In this document: piece by piece, positions 10,018 to 22,277 of the stretch | Numbering within the stretch: the stretch's first letter is position 1 | Layout: every line of letters begins with the position of its first letter | Position numbers and translations under genes: made by a program | Notes under the pieces: generated by a model | What the model was told of the DNA's origin: nothing | Database searches by the model: none | The model's input: the letters and a program-made list of their open reading frames with translations, nothing else | Origin: Azolla pinnata | Taxonomy: Eukaryota > Streptophyta > Polypodiopsida > Salviniales > Salviniaceae | Direction: 5' to 3' | Length of the DNA: 64,000 nucleotides | NCBI GenBank assembly: GCA_037176905.1 | Contig: JBBBWG010011000.1 | Span: 1-64,000 of the forward strand

Positions 10018-13000
10018 ATGACCCAGGTTCGCAGAGATGGGCGGGATCAGTATGAAAAAGATGATCAAGAAGAAGAAGAAGAAGAACGAGAGTATGCACT
10101 CGAGGATAGCCTCAGATTATCTTCATCAAATACATGGCTTTCACGTTTTAGAAAGGATTGGAGGAGCCAAGAAACCGGGGTTGTCTTCTATCAACATTTC
10201 TGGAGCAAGATCATCATCCCGTCAGAAAATAGGTACCGTCATTCCGTCTCCTTTGATTCATCGACACAAAATATTGCATGCAGACATGCATACGTTCTAT
10301 TTGTATGCAGTCTGTACACATACGCTATCCATTCAATCTGAATGCATACTGCATTGCCCATAGATGCAATCTTTACAGCATTATGTATGTATGCGAGTTT
10401 CTTGTACTCGTACAGTTTCAATATCTATGTGCATGCACGTGTATGTATATATTATATACACGTAGTTTCCACGCATATATATGTATGCATATTTTTCACA
10501 TATAATATGCATGTGTGCTCACATGCCACCACGTTATTATACCTGCATGACCAATTAACTTGTGGGCCAAACGTTATACATACACAAATGTAACAGTTAT
10601 ATATATGCAAGTAGATTTAGGTTGATTAATAACACCTGGAGCTAATAGACAAGTATACAAGTAGTGTATGTGTATTGTATTATATAGTTAGTTCTACACA
10701 TTCACTACTTGTATACATGTTTACAAGAAGTGTATACATAGGACCAAGAATATGTGTATGTGCAACTAGTACTGTATTCATGTAAGTTTAGGCAGACAGA
10801 AAACATGTATGCAAGTAGTGAATGCATAGGATTCGATATATTGTATGGAGCTAGTACATGCATGCTATTTGTCCGATAACATGGATACGAGTAGTGCATA
10901 CATAGTTTCCTGGATCAGTAAAAATACGTGTATCCTGGATATGTTGGTGGGGTGGTGTGGAATGATAGCCTGGCCCTACAGTAGAAAAGGAGCTCTCTAG
11001 GAGTTCACTCCAAACGACAAATATGAGGAAAGATGTTCACAATGTAATGTAGCTAGATCATTATGATAACTTGGCCGTACACTAGAAAAGAAGCTTTCTA
11101 GGAGCTCAATCCGAATGACAAATATGAGGAAAGACGTTCACAATATAATGCAGCTAGCTGATTATGGATAATGGATTATAGTTTCCTCTCCAATAATATG
11201 CAAAATTCTTATCCATGTAACACAAGTATAATCAATGTATTCTCATGCATCCAGGCTCATATCATGTATAGGTTGTAGCAGTCTTGCATCATATATATGT
11301 TTTGCATTTCTATGCATGGCGTGCATACCAGGTGATGGTAATCTTAACCAAAAAACGTATATCAAGGTTTGTGCATATCATGTGTATACTGCAATAGGTC
11401 ATGATACACTGCTGACAGATGTGTATTTTCATCCTTTAAGTGAGCATTTGGCATGTCTGGAACTATGCATTATTTGGTGGAATTTCAGGTATACGTTATA
11501 TAACTACACTCTAGGAAAAATGTGAAAGATCTGAGCATACAAGAAAAGAAAAGTTGGAGTGAAATTAGTATATCCATCTATATCAAATGATCTCTGGAGT
11601 TATTATTATGCAGGAAATATCAGATATGGGTGTACTTTATTTTGTTGTGGGCCATTTATTCATCTGTATTTACGCCCATTGAGTTTGGATTCTTCAGAGG
11701 ATTGCCTACCCTTCTTTGGTGGATCAATCAAATTACCCAGATAGTATTCATAGTGGATATCATCCTTACCTTTTTTGTTGCCTTCAAGGATCGGCACACT
11801 TATAAATGGGTTGTAGATCATCGTACCATTGGCTTAAGGTGAGCATTAATAAACAGATAATGTGCTATCTATTGTAATATATGTTTCATCTGTGATATGC
11901 TTCCTTGAATGCCATTGAGAATACTTTGTTTTGAAAATCTAGCTTTTAAACAAGGTATGCACTGACTCAATGCTGGATATATTTCATCAACTGCTGACAC
12001 TTACTTGTGCATGAACGATTCACATATTATCATTGCAAAGTTTCTATTGCTGAGATAAACTGATATGGATACTATGGTTAAAGGAAAGTGGTATATGTTT
12101 GCAGATATGCAAAGACAGACTTAATTCTAGATGTTTTAGGCTGCCTGCCTTGGGAAGTTATTTACAAGGTTGGAATTTGTTCTCTGATATATAAAGGAGT
12201 TGTACTTGCCATTCATCTTCTTATTTCGTGATCTTTTTCTTGATATCTTTGTGACCTTCTAACATCTAGAAAACCGGAGAAAAGGAGTTTGTTCGGTATT
12301 TTCTCTGGGTTCGTCTATATCGTGCTCGAAAGGTGGAATCCTTCTTCAGGACGAGGGAACGAGACATACGTTTCAACTACCTGTTCACGAGAATAGTGAA
12401 ACTTATAGCAGTGGAGCTGTATTGCACTCATACAGCAGCTTGTATCTTCTACTTTCTGGCTACAACGTTACCTCCAGCACAAGAAGAATTGACATGGATC
12501 GGAAGCTTGCGGCTAGGTGGTTATGACTTCTCAAATTTTCGAGAGATCGACCTTGGTCGACGTTATGTTGTGTCACTCTACTTCGCCATCATCACTATGG
12601 CCACTGTTGGTATGTGATTTCATTGACAACATGCATTTGTAGTTCCCCTTCTTGGAGCTGTGTCATAAGCTTAACTGCTAGAGGTTTGGTGGGGGTGGGA
12701 CAGATAATTATGATTTGGAGGGGTGAAGAGGGAGAACTTTCAGGACAAGTCATTGTTTTTAATTGATGACTCAGAAGGAGTGATCTGAATGTATATTTGG
12801 TGATTTGCAGGCTATGGAGACATACATGCCGTTAATACGAGGGAGATGGTTTTTGTGATGGTTTTTGTTTCATTTGACATGGTGTTGGGGGCTTACTTGA
12901 TCGGGAACATGACAGCCTTGATTGTGAAGGGATCAAATACCGAAAAGTTTCGAGACAAAATGACAGCTTTGATCAAGTACATGAACAGAAATAGATTAGA

Positions 13001-16000
13001 AAGAGACGTAAGATCACAGCTAAAGAACCACCTGCGGCTGCAATATGAATGCCAGTTTGTGGAAGATGGTATCGTGCAAGAATTGCCTTTCTCGATCCGA
13101 GCAAAGGTTTGTAAATGGTGTGCTGAAGCCTGTATGCCTGCATTGAGTACAATTTGTTTATTAGGTTGCTAAAATGTTCATGGCTTTGTAGGTATCCCGG
13201 TCAATGTATTTTTCTACGATTCAACGCGTTCTTCTGTTTCAACATTGTTCTTTGGAGTTCATCAATCAAATTGTGAGTGATTTCGGCATTTATTTTTTCC
13301 AAAAGTTGCACATATTGCTATTGCTTTTTTTAAATTTTTTGTTGTCACTGATTCTGTGAACCAGGCAAGGCGAGTTCATGAAGAGTATTTTCTACCTGGC
13401 GAAGAGATAATAGAGCAAGGAAATGCTGCTGACCAGATTTACTTCGTTGCACATGGATCATTAGTCAGTTTTAACATGCCTACCTCTCTTTTTGCGTGCT
13501 TATATGTTAATTCATATTTCAGTTGTAGCTTTTCCTACTAGATTGCTAAAACCTTAACATATTTATAATTTTATGCTTAGATAGAAGTTGCAACTAATCT
13601 AGATGGTTGTGAGGAAATCGTATCAAATCTTGAGGCGGAAAGCATTTTTGGTGAAGTATCTGCACTCTGTGGCATTCCACAGCCTTACACTATTCGTGTC
13701 AGTGAGCTTTGCAAAGTGTTACGAATCGATAAGGATCATTTCTTCAATCTAATGGAGATTTACTTCACTGATGGGAGACGCGTTCTCAACAATCTCTTGA
13801 AGGTGTGACATGTTTTGATAGCTTACTACTACCATACTCAAAAAAAGTTGTTTCTTTAGCTCCCATCCTCATATCCTTATGTATTGTGTATTTTCTGCAT
13901 ACTCATTTATGCATATATACATTCACAGATAATGCATATGCATACATGTATATGTATTCATATGTGTAAATGTATTTATGTATATATAGATGTATTTGAT
14001 CACTGAGTTAGATAGAACACAGTTGGAATTCCAACGATGATATCACTGTAAAAGCGAATCTTCTTTCCTCTTCCAACATTTTTATGAACTCGGTTGGTGT
14101 GTAGTTCAAATCAGAGAGTAGAAGTCAGCACCAAGGAACTGATATTGCTTTCCTAATTGCTGAGCGAGAGGTGGAGTTATCCTTGAAAGTAAATAATGCT
14201 GCATATCTAGGAAAAACTTCTCATCTCAAGAGCTTGATCAAGTCGGGGGCTAATCCCAACTGGGTTGATTATCATGGGCGGTCTCCATTGGTAAAGTATC
14301 TTTATGCCATTCAATATCTATATATTTATGTGCCTATGTTTCGAAAGTGTAGAAAATGTTCTGATTCACCTCACGTGCATAGGAAATTCTCTCCTTCAGG
14401 CAATTCACGCCTCCACTTAATTATTAGGACTAAACAAACATCTACACAGTTCAATATGTCATGGTATGCAATCGGTAATAACGGTGTTGTTTCATTTCAT
14501 TTGTTTTCTGGTTTTATGGCATATCAGCATTTAGCAGCAGGACAGGGTCATGATGATATCGTAAACTTTTTGGTGCAAGAAGGAGCAGATGTTAATGCTG
14601 AAGGTAATCAATCCTTCTTATGGATCTTCAAAAGTTTTATAACGTTTTATTTCCTTTAAATTAAATGATTGTGTTCTATGGCAGACAAATTTGGCAACAC
14701 ACCACTGATAGAGGCAATAAAGGGTTGTCACACCCGTGTTGTAAAGATATTGCGGAATGCTGGAGCCATAATCACGGAGCCGAATGTTGGTGAGCACTTA
14801 CGAAATGGTGTATGGAACGGCCACCTGGATTTTGTAACTTCGTTACTGCAAAATGGTGCAAATCCAAATTCTGCAGATCGCAGTGGTAGAACGGCTTTGC
14901 ATATTGCAATATCACAAGGAATGGTATCAATGGCAAAGAAGCTCATTGATCATGGAGCAAATGTCAATGTACGAGACAGGTAAATTTTTCTAGTCCACCT
15001 TAACTAAGTAGTAGTCGATTGTCCTCAGTCCCTCACATCTCTACATATTTCTGGTTTTTGTGCATATTGGGCTGTTTTATATTTGTGGCACATCATTACA
15101 CATGCATATATATAGATGGATTGATATGCATGTAAGTATGTGGTAGTTTCCAGGCATGTATACAATCTTCAAGTTTGAAAGACCCAATTGCACTCACCAT
15201 TGCATGATAAAAACGTTCCTTCTATGTAACTTGGTGGAACTTAGTGGGACCAGGACCTGCAGCTATACACATATCTCTCACAGTAGTGATGTGCATTCTT
15301 GATTTAAATATTGATAATCCACTTGACACACATGACATGAAATGTTTTACTTTTGTTGCTTGCATGGGTGCGATTTCACCTCCAAGGATGATAAAATGTC
15401 GTTTGTATGCATGTATGTCTCTGCCACCACCCATGACGTCGTAATGAGCATGTACCCTCTGCTCTGGTTTTTACACACAAAAGCAAGATGCATCCACATA
15501 CAATGTGTTATGTGATGTGCTTTCAGAAGATCAGTAATTTATCGACGTTGCTTGTTAGCCTATATGTTTAGGCATGCATGTGAGTATATGTTGAAGTATA
15601 CTGTAACATATACATGTGCATTCTCCATTTCAATTATATTACCAATCTAATTTAAGGTGTTCATGTAATGGGATCTAGTTTTATGGACCAACACTGTCAG
15701 TGTACCTAGAATTCATGCTATTGATTCATATTCTTTATTGGATTCAACATGCTCGTTCTTGAAACAGATGGGGCAGAACACCAATCCAGGAGAGTAGAGG
15801 ATTTGATAAAGATCTTCTCAAGGATCTTCTAGAAAGGCCAAACATGAGAGGAAATCTCACAAATGGCAGATTGTTATCCTCAGGTTAGAGGATCTATTTT
15901 TTATTCAATACTGGCAAAAGCATTTTTTTTGCACTTTCAAGTTTTTTGTCTCAAAATTTCGTCGTGCACAGGCTGTAACGAAATCTCCACACTCATCAAT

Positions 16001-16327
16001 GGTTCCAACGACATTGATCGAGGGCATGATGCGGTCGAGGTTGACTATGTTAAGAAGAACCCGATCCAGGCGATCAATCTCAAAGAGACTACTAATGTCG
16101 AGGAAGCGCATCGGAGGTGCACTGTGTTTGCATGCTTTCCGTGGGTTTCTATGGAAGAAAGAAAATGCGGAGTAATGTTGAGGGTACCGGACAACGTTGA
16201 TGAATTGCTCCGGATCGCTTCCAAACATTTTTCTTGTACATACAATCATGTCGTCAACGATGACATGGGGGAGATATTGGATACAAAGCTTATCAGAGAT
16301 CTAGAGAGAGTTTATGTGATTGAATAA
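10018..16327 (+). CDS. SKOR: Shaker-type outward-rectifying K+ channel, SKOR/GORK class
   Basis: Thirteen exons join in frame to 856 residues (SKOR is 828): 10018-10232, 11614-11838, 12105-12168, 12270-12609, 12811-13106, 13192-13272, 13365-13463, 13581-13802, 14105-14290, 14528-14603, 14685-14979, 15768-15883 and 15972-16327. Visible in order are an acidic cytosolic N terminus, S1 (WVYFILLWAIYSSVFTP), S2-S3, the Arg-bearing S4 (WVRLYRARKVESFF), S5, the pore with TVGYGD, and S6 with DMVLGAYLIGN. A cyclic-nucleotide-binding-like domain (FLPGEEIIEQGNAADQIYF, then SIFGEVSALCGIPQPYTIRV), ankyrin repeats (about residues 560-720) and a C-terminal KHA domain follow. The S6 DM-x-LGAYL signature fits outward rectifiers rather than the AKT/KAT inward group. 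The selectivity filter is split by an intron after the codon base for its first Gly. The likely role is plasma-membrane K+ release, as in xylem loading or stomatal closure by family analogy. Confidence 0.94.
10965..11164. repeat. 100-bp tandem duplication in intron 1 of the K+ channel gene
   Basis: Two diverged copies start at 10965 and 11065 (both begin GATA, then GGCC). The 1.4-kb intron also holds several degenerate TATACAAGTAGTG-type units between about 10650 and 10910, one of them inverted. Confidence 0.8.
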
Positions 16328-18694
16328 AGTGTCTCTCCACGAGGAAAGTGTCGACAGTATTATATTATTATGCATGTTTAGATAACATTTGCGTCGATCC
16401 ATAAGCGCACAGAAGTTAAAAACTGATGCAACCCACGAATAATGTCGATCCATTTGCTGTCTGATGACCAGAAATTGTACTACTAAGTGAAAAGAATCCA
16501 ATATGAGCTCAGTTGGAGCTAGATTGTAATTGCTTTGGTTAAATGTTGGCGATCAACTTGGCTGTGCGATTGCGACTAATTTAACTTCGAAAGCCCGCTC
16601 GAAAACGATGGATCTAGATTGAGCATATGATCTTTAGAGATCTTCAATTAGAATCAATATACTTTGTAATTGAATAAGGCATAAGTTCCATTAAAAAAAA
16701 GAAGGTAATTAAACTTAATTAATCGTTCACTTACTTTATCGATGATTTTTTTCCGAATCAAAATACGGTCAACCAAAGCTACTATAACACTTGATTATCG
16801 TGCTTATGAGTACACAAGCTCGAAATAAAACAATTGTATTGCCGATCATTTTAAATGCAGAATGGCTTAAGGTAATAATCTTTGAAGGCTGGTTTGCTTT
16901 TCCTCTGGGCAAGTTGAATGTGGGGGATTAACAAGTGATGCGGACAAAACCAATGTTAGAGCGAGTTATTACGACCTCTTAGTAGGTCAATGATCTTGGA
17001 TATACATGTAGTTATACACAGTGCCTCGCATTCATACGGCTTTCGACAATACAAGTCAGACAAAGTAAAACAAGGGCTTATCAACTCGTGCCCTGAAAAG
17101 AAGTTGGCCGGCAACTGTCTGTTGTGGCCAAAGAATCTTGGAAATGTACAGGTGTAAAGTCGGCTAAACAAACAATATAAATGGCACATTACCTGATGTG
17201 TGTGTGTGTGTAAGATGGTGCTGTCGAGTTTTGAGGTGAAACGGTTTTGCGGTAAGTTGCCCCTTCCTGGGGGGTGTGTGGAAGTGGGTGGATAGCTTTT
17301 AAACGATGATTCTGTAAACCGTGACACGTTGCAACGGGTACAACATCTCTCTTTTCAGCAGAGCAGTCGATGCAGATGCTAAGCACTGGGCTCTTCCGAT
17401 TGCGCACATGCCAGGAGTCCATCGGGGCGCACGGCTTTTCCAAAAGGATTTTCGATTCGACTACAGCTTAACGTTGCCGAAATTTTCCAGAGGGGATTTT
17501 CAAAGCGGTTGCAGACTGTACTGCCGAGAAAGCTCTTCTTCGAAGAGTGGCAAGTGTTGTGTGTTTGTTTATCTTAGGTATTCTAGAGGCACACACCTGG
17601 GAAATATGAGAAATGCGGTTCTCGTTTGATGAGAGCAGAGAAGAGCAAGATACAGATATGCAAGCGCGGACTTGCGGTTGAAGCAAAGCGGAAAACAGTG
17701 AGATTACTGATTCGCCCGTCGAAACCGAATCGGAATTTATAAGCATTCCGACACTGATTGCATTGAAACAGGATTTCACCTACCGGTCTTCATGAGCTTT
17801 AGTGCGGATTCCGCTTGCGATCGCGACGCGCCCAACAAGTCAAACCTCCCCATTATTGTGCTGGTGCTCAGTCACTTGCAAACATGGATCAGCTTGAGAT
17901 TGATCGTATGTGTGTCGATCGCGCATGAATGCCATCATGAACATCTTGACATTGTGTACATGTGTGCGTGCATGCTCGGCAGAAGATGGGACCGATTCTG
18001 ATTCTAAATCCAAAGATCTTGACACTCTTTTGCCTTTGGAATTGATGTTCTTAAAGACAATGATGGAAGCCAACAACAGTTTGTCCTGTCAAGAATCATA
18101 GCTTCCAAATTGCACAAGGCTCTTCATTCCATTAGCTCAATTCTGCCAATAGATAGATATATGCATAGCACATATATACATACATACATATATATATATA
18201 TATATGACAAATTTCCTAATGAAGGAATGAATAATCCATTCGACATAAGCGAATCTCCCACTGCAACAAAAACACACCCAATTCTCATCGGCGAAAAAAA
18301 CGAGGTTGAAAGTAAGTAGATGGGGCCATGGCATTCCACATGCAAAATCTGGAAAACAATCAGGTTTGGGAGAACGGAATCTGCAATCCAAAAAAACTGC
18401 AAAGCTATACGGCCATCGGAAGATCAAAACTTGCACCCTGATACGACTGTTTTCTTGTTATAATTACAGATCATTGAGCGTAACCCAAGTATCTCATCGG
18501 AAATAAGGATAGGAAATAATACCCCATGGTAGCTTAGGGTCAGAGGGATGTCAAACTAGCTGGCCATACACATTTCAGAATGACAATGGGATTTGAAAAT
18601 ATACACATACCGACTATGTCTCAGAGCTCGATAACAATCTATAGAAGCCACTACCATCTAAAAGGGTTAGTCTGCTGCCGCCCCATTCAGATTC
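16328..18694. other. Convergent intergenic region between the K+ channel and GRAS genes
   Basis: It holds the 3' ends of both flanking genes. There is a GT microsatellite near 17198-17212 and a TA microsatellite near 18186-18205. No ORF with family resemblance, RNA gene or transposon end was recognised. Confidence 0.5.
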
Positions 18695-20566
18695 CTAATG
18701 CCACGCCGATGCCACTATGAGCGATCGATTCAACCAACCTAAGAAAAGAGCATTCTCTTCTTCCTTCAACGTGTAATTGCTGTTGTACGACTGCAAGAGG
18801 GTTTTGATGATGCTATTCACATGGTCACTCATGCGCCTAGGTTGGAAACCTGCCATCTTCATCCGTGCTCTCCATTTGCCCATGAGCTCATGCCGTTCGA
18901 TCCTTTCCAATCCTTCACAGGCAATCACGTTCACTATGTCCCGAGCCAAACATTGTTCTTCGACATTGACTCTATCTTTGCTTTCCCTCGGGAGGGCAAC
19001 ATCGATCGACTCGAAGATGGCGGAATAGGTAGCTAATGTCTCCATGAATCTCAGTAGGAAGGGGGCGGTGTTGGTATTCGCCTCGAGCTCTACCATTGTT
19101 AGTACTTTGGGATTGAGGCCTTTCATCATACGGATGATCCGATCCCTCTCGTTGGTCAAGGAAACACTCTCATCAGGCACATGGTGAAGCTGCAAAGTGA
19201 AATTCACGGCAAGAGCTTCGCCCTTCCTCACGCCGATCATATCACTTCGAAGGTCGCAGAGCCTCGACGATATGCAATTGAATCGGAAAGGGATCCCAAA
19301 AGATTCAGTAAACTCACGGAGCTTCTGCTCGACGAGTTTCATGCCTCCAATCGGAGACGAGCCGTCCACTCCTTTCTCTTCGAACGTTGTTATTTGGATG
19401 CTGGTAGGAGGGCCTCCGGGCCTACTCGCCAAGCCTTGTATGAGGGAAAACCACTGTGTGCCCTGGCCTATGTTGAAGTCGAAGACATGGACTTCAGCTT
19501 CGCCTTGGAATGCTTCGGCTATTGCACCGTTTGCTGCCATATACCCAAACTTGATGTAGGGGCATATCTCGTAGAGCTTCTCCATAGCCGACAAAACATC
19601 AGCACTAGGTGCTTCAAAGCATCTCAAGATCCTATAGATCGATAGGCCGGAGGCTTGAAGCCTCGCTACAAGACCTTCAGACATGTATGCGGCAAGCCTC
19701 TCTATAGGATCACCATACACGGATACTACCTTCCGAAGCTCCTGCATAACTGCAGCTGCCATGTCCAGCCTGTCTTCGTCGATTGCAGCAGCGCACATGA
19801 TAAGCAAGTTCTTTACCCTGCATCCTTGATTATCTCTCAGTATTGCGGTCGAACCATCAGACAAGGAGCCAGGATATGGAAGGGATCCATCATCACAATA
19901 CGGATCGGGCTTTTGGAGGCCCAGCACTTTATCATCATCAGGCATGGCGGCCGATTGAGCTTCTTCGTTGAGAAGGTCTGCCCAAACTGAGCTATCACCT
20001 CCGATAAATTCAACTGAACTCTGATGATCATCCCCATCGGGACCGAGCAGCACACCCTTGAGATCTTCCAGCATACGTTTCATCAGTTTCTCATCATCGC
20101 ACTGGACCCCATTTTCACCTCCTGCTTGCATGGATTGTGCTGCAGTGGAGTAATTCTGTATCGATTCTGGGCTTTCAACAAAGGATGGATCGCTCACATG
20201 AAAATCATGGAGATGATGATGATGCTCAGCTAGTCGGTTGTTCAAGTAAGCTTGGGCACACTCTCGAGAGTAACTATCGACATGAGACTCTAAGCTGGGC
20301 CGGGACATGGTGTCTGAGCTGATGGAAGACTCGGGCGGAGATGGAGAACTAGTGGAGGAGATCCTCGACTGATTCTCTGCACTTCTTTCTGCGTTTTTCT
20401 TCATGTTTATGTGCATTAAGTCTGCATTCGAGCACACATCTTGTCCATATTTTGCTTCCCTCTCGTAGAAGTGTAACTGTATAGGCGGGGCTGGAAGATC
20501 TGACACATCCCCAGAGGAAACTGCATCGATGATTCTGTACTTGTTCCGAGTATAGTGCATACTCAT
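18695..20566 (-). CDS. GRAS-family transcriptional regulator, PAT1/SCL subfamily
   Basis: An intronless ORF of 623 residues. The N-terminal 245 residues are variable (Ser-, Asp- and His-rich). From about residue 247 the GRAS domain is complete: the first leucine-rich region (NLLIMCAAAIDEDRLDMAAA), the VHIID-type motif read as VHVFDFNIGQGTQW near residue 358, the second leucine-rich region, the PFYRE-like segment, the RVNVEEQCLARDIVNVIACEG block, and the SAW motif (WRARMKMAGFQPRRMS, ending SLIVASAWH). The RVNVEEQCLARDIVN block and closing SAW are typical of the PAT1 branch, which acts in phytochrome, stress and defence signalling. GRAS proteins work in the nucleus as co-regulators. There is no DELLA motif. 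The uninterrupted CDS with an intron-bearing leader is usual for the family. Confidence 0.93.
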   Translation of the reverse strand: MSMHYTRNKYRIIDAVSSGDVSDLPAPPIQLHFYEREAKYGQDVCSNADLMHINMKKNAERSAENQSRISSTSSPSPPESSISSDTMSRPSLESHVDSYSRECAQAYLNNRLAEHHHHLHDFHVSDPSFVESPESIQNYSTAAQSMQAGGENGVQCDDEKLMKRMLEDLKGVLLGPDGDDHQSSVEFIGGDSSVWADLLNEEAQSAAMPDDDKVLGLQKPDPYCDDGSLPYPGSLSDGSTAILRDNQGCRVKNLLIMCAAAIDEDRLDMAAAVMQELRKVVSVYGDPIERLAAYMSEGLVARLQASGLSIYRILRCFEAPSADVLSAMEKLYEICPYIKFGYMAANGAIAEAFQGEAEVHVFDFNIGQGTQWFSLIQGLASRPGGPPTSIQITTFEEKGVDGSSPIGGMKLVEQKLREFTESFGIPFRFNCISSRLCDLRSDMIGVRKGEALAVNFTLQLHHVPDESVSLTNERDRIIRMMKGLNPKVLTMVELEANTNTAPFLLRFMETLATYSAIFESIDVALPRESKDRVNVEEQCLARDIVNVIACEGLERIERHELMGKWRARMKMAGFQPRRMSDHVNSIIKTLLQSYNSNYTLKEEENALFLGWLNRSLIVASAWH

Positions 20567-20805
20567 GCTTGTATGAGAAGAGGTTGAGAGGAAGAAGAGA
20601 GCCGAGGTTCGTTCTCCTTGACAGACAGCAATTCAGAAGGTGTAGAAACACAGTGGAGGAAGATTCGCAGTTTCCGATGGAAAGACTTAACCAAAAGTGT
20701 TTGCTATATCTTTCTGAGATTCGGTGATGGGAGCCTTGCCTACCTCGGAAGCCTGCAGAATAAACAACAGAGAGGCTTTGCCATGATTAGATACAGATAC
20801 TCCGC

Positions 20806-21292
20806 AAAATTCTCGATGATGTGAATGGCTGGGGGCGGCAAACGATGAGCTTACGAATGAAATTGAAGCATTCAGTCAGGGCAGAAAACCACTTTGTTTC
20901 AGCAAATTGTGGCGTGTAAATGGCTGGAAAAAGAGAACAGGGAACGAATGGAAGCATTGAAATCAGAGCAAAATACCCCCTTTGTTCCAGCAAATCAGAG
21001 AGTGCAGATGGCTGACAGAAGACAAGAAACGAATTGAAGCATTCAAATCAGAGGAAATTTACCACTTTTTTCCAGCAAACGGGAGGGGTGTAGTTGGCGG
21101 ACAGAAGACAAGAAACGAATCGAAGCATTCAAACAAGAGCCAAATACCGCTTTGTTCCGGCAAATTGGCTCGCAGAAAACAAGAAATGAATTGGAGCACT
21201 CGAATCAGAGCAAAATACCACTCAGTTTCGGCAAGTCACGGTGTGTAAATGGCCGGCAGAACACAAGAAATCTGGCAAATTACGGTGTTTAC
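20806..21292. repeat. About 85-bp degenerate minisatellite, 5-6 copies
   Basis: Units start near 20806, 20904, 20992, 21077, 21172 and 21233. Each carries variants of GGCNGACAGAAGACAAG, then GAANNGAAGCATTCAAA, and ends in TTTGTTCCAGC. Spacing is 60-98 bp. The array lies in the leader or promoter of the GRAS gene. Confidence 0.85.
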
Positions 21293-21806
21293 ATCCTGAG
21301 ATGGCCTTTTCTTTGGGCAGGGAGAAGATTAGGGCATGAAAATCACATGCGAGTGCCTTCCTGCTGCAAATTTCAGGGCATGTAGGGTCGCCACATCCCC
21401 AAGAAGAGGGAGAAGAAGGTATGGACGAGCCAGTAGTAGGATTATGAACAGAAAAGCCGGCAAGAGAAATCGAACAAGAGGAACAAAGTCGAAGGAAAAG
21501 GGGGGGGGAGGGGGGGGGAAGGGGGCCAAGGAGAAAGAGGCCATAGCCATATCTTCCCTCTCGCCATCGCTCTGTGTGTGTGGGAATTCGCTACCATTTT
21601 CTGCTGTCGCGGAGGCGAGAACAAGCCAGAACCCATCCGAAGCTGGGAGAGAGATGGAAGGAGGGCTTACCAGAGGAGGAAGAAGGGACGAGAGCTCTGA
21701 GGAAATGGCGGAAGGTCCGAAGGAAGAGGCGGGGAAGCTCTGCAGAGTCAGTTCGGAAGAGAGAACGAAGAAGGACAGAGCTCTGAAGGAGGAGACAGGA
21801 CGATGA

Positions 21807-22277
21807 ATGCACATACATAACATGCATGCACGCACCCATGCATACATGCATGCATGCATGCATACACACATGCACACGCGCACACGCATGCATGCATACA
21901 CACATACGCGCACATGCATGCATGCATACATACACACATGCACACGCGCCTGCATCATGCATGCATACCGGCACATGCATACACATGCATGCATGCATGC
22001 ATGCACACCACACATGCATCATGCATGCGCATCGGCACGTGCGTACACATGCATGCATGCATGCGCACACACCTGCATCATGCATGCATACTGGCACATG
22101 CATACACACTTGCATCATGCATGCGTATCGGCACATGCGTACACATGCATGCATGCATACATACACATGCATAAACATGCATGCACATGCATACACATGC
22201 ATGCATACATCCACATGCATGCATACATCCACATGCATACACATGCATACACATGCATGCATGCATGCATCAGATAA
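21807..22277. repeat. CATGCA / ACACATGCAT satellite tract (about 470 bp)
   Basis: Almost pure mixtures of CATGCATG, CATACACA, GCGCACAC and TGCATCATGC. ORFs in every frame (Met-His-Ala-Cys-rich) result from this composition and are not genes. Longer sub-repeats such as ATCATGCATGCNNATCGGCAC recur at about 60 bp. Confidence 0.93.

Noticed and set aside
21012-21035. miR156-like TGACAGAAGA start in the 85-bp repeat
   Set aside because: The match ends after about ten bases, and the flanks form a tandem repeat, not a hairpin precursor.
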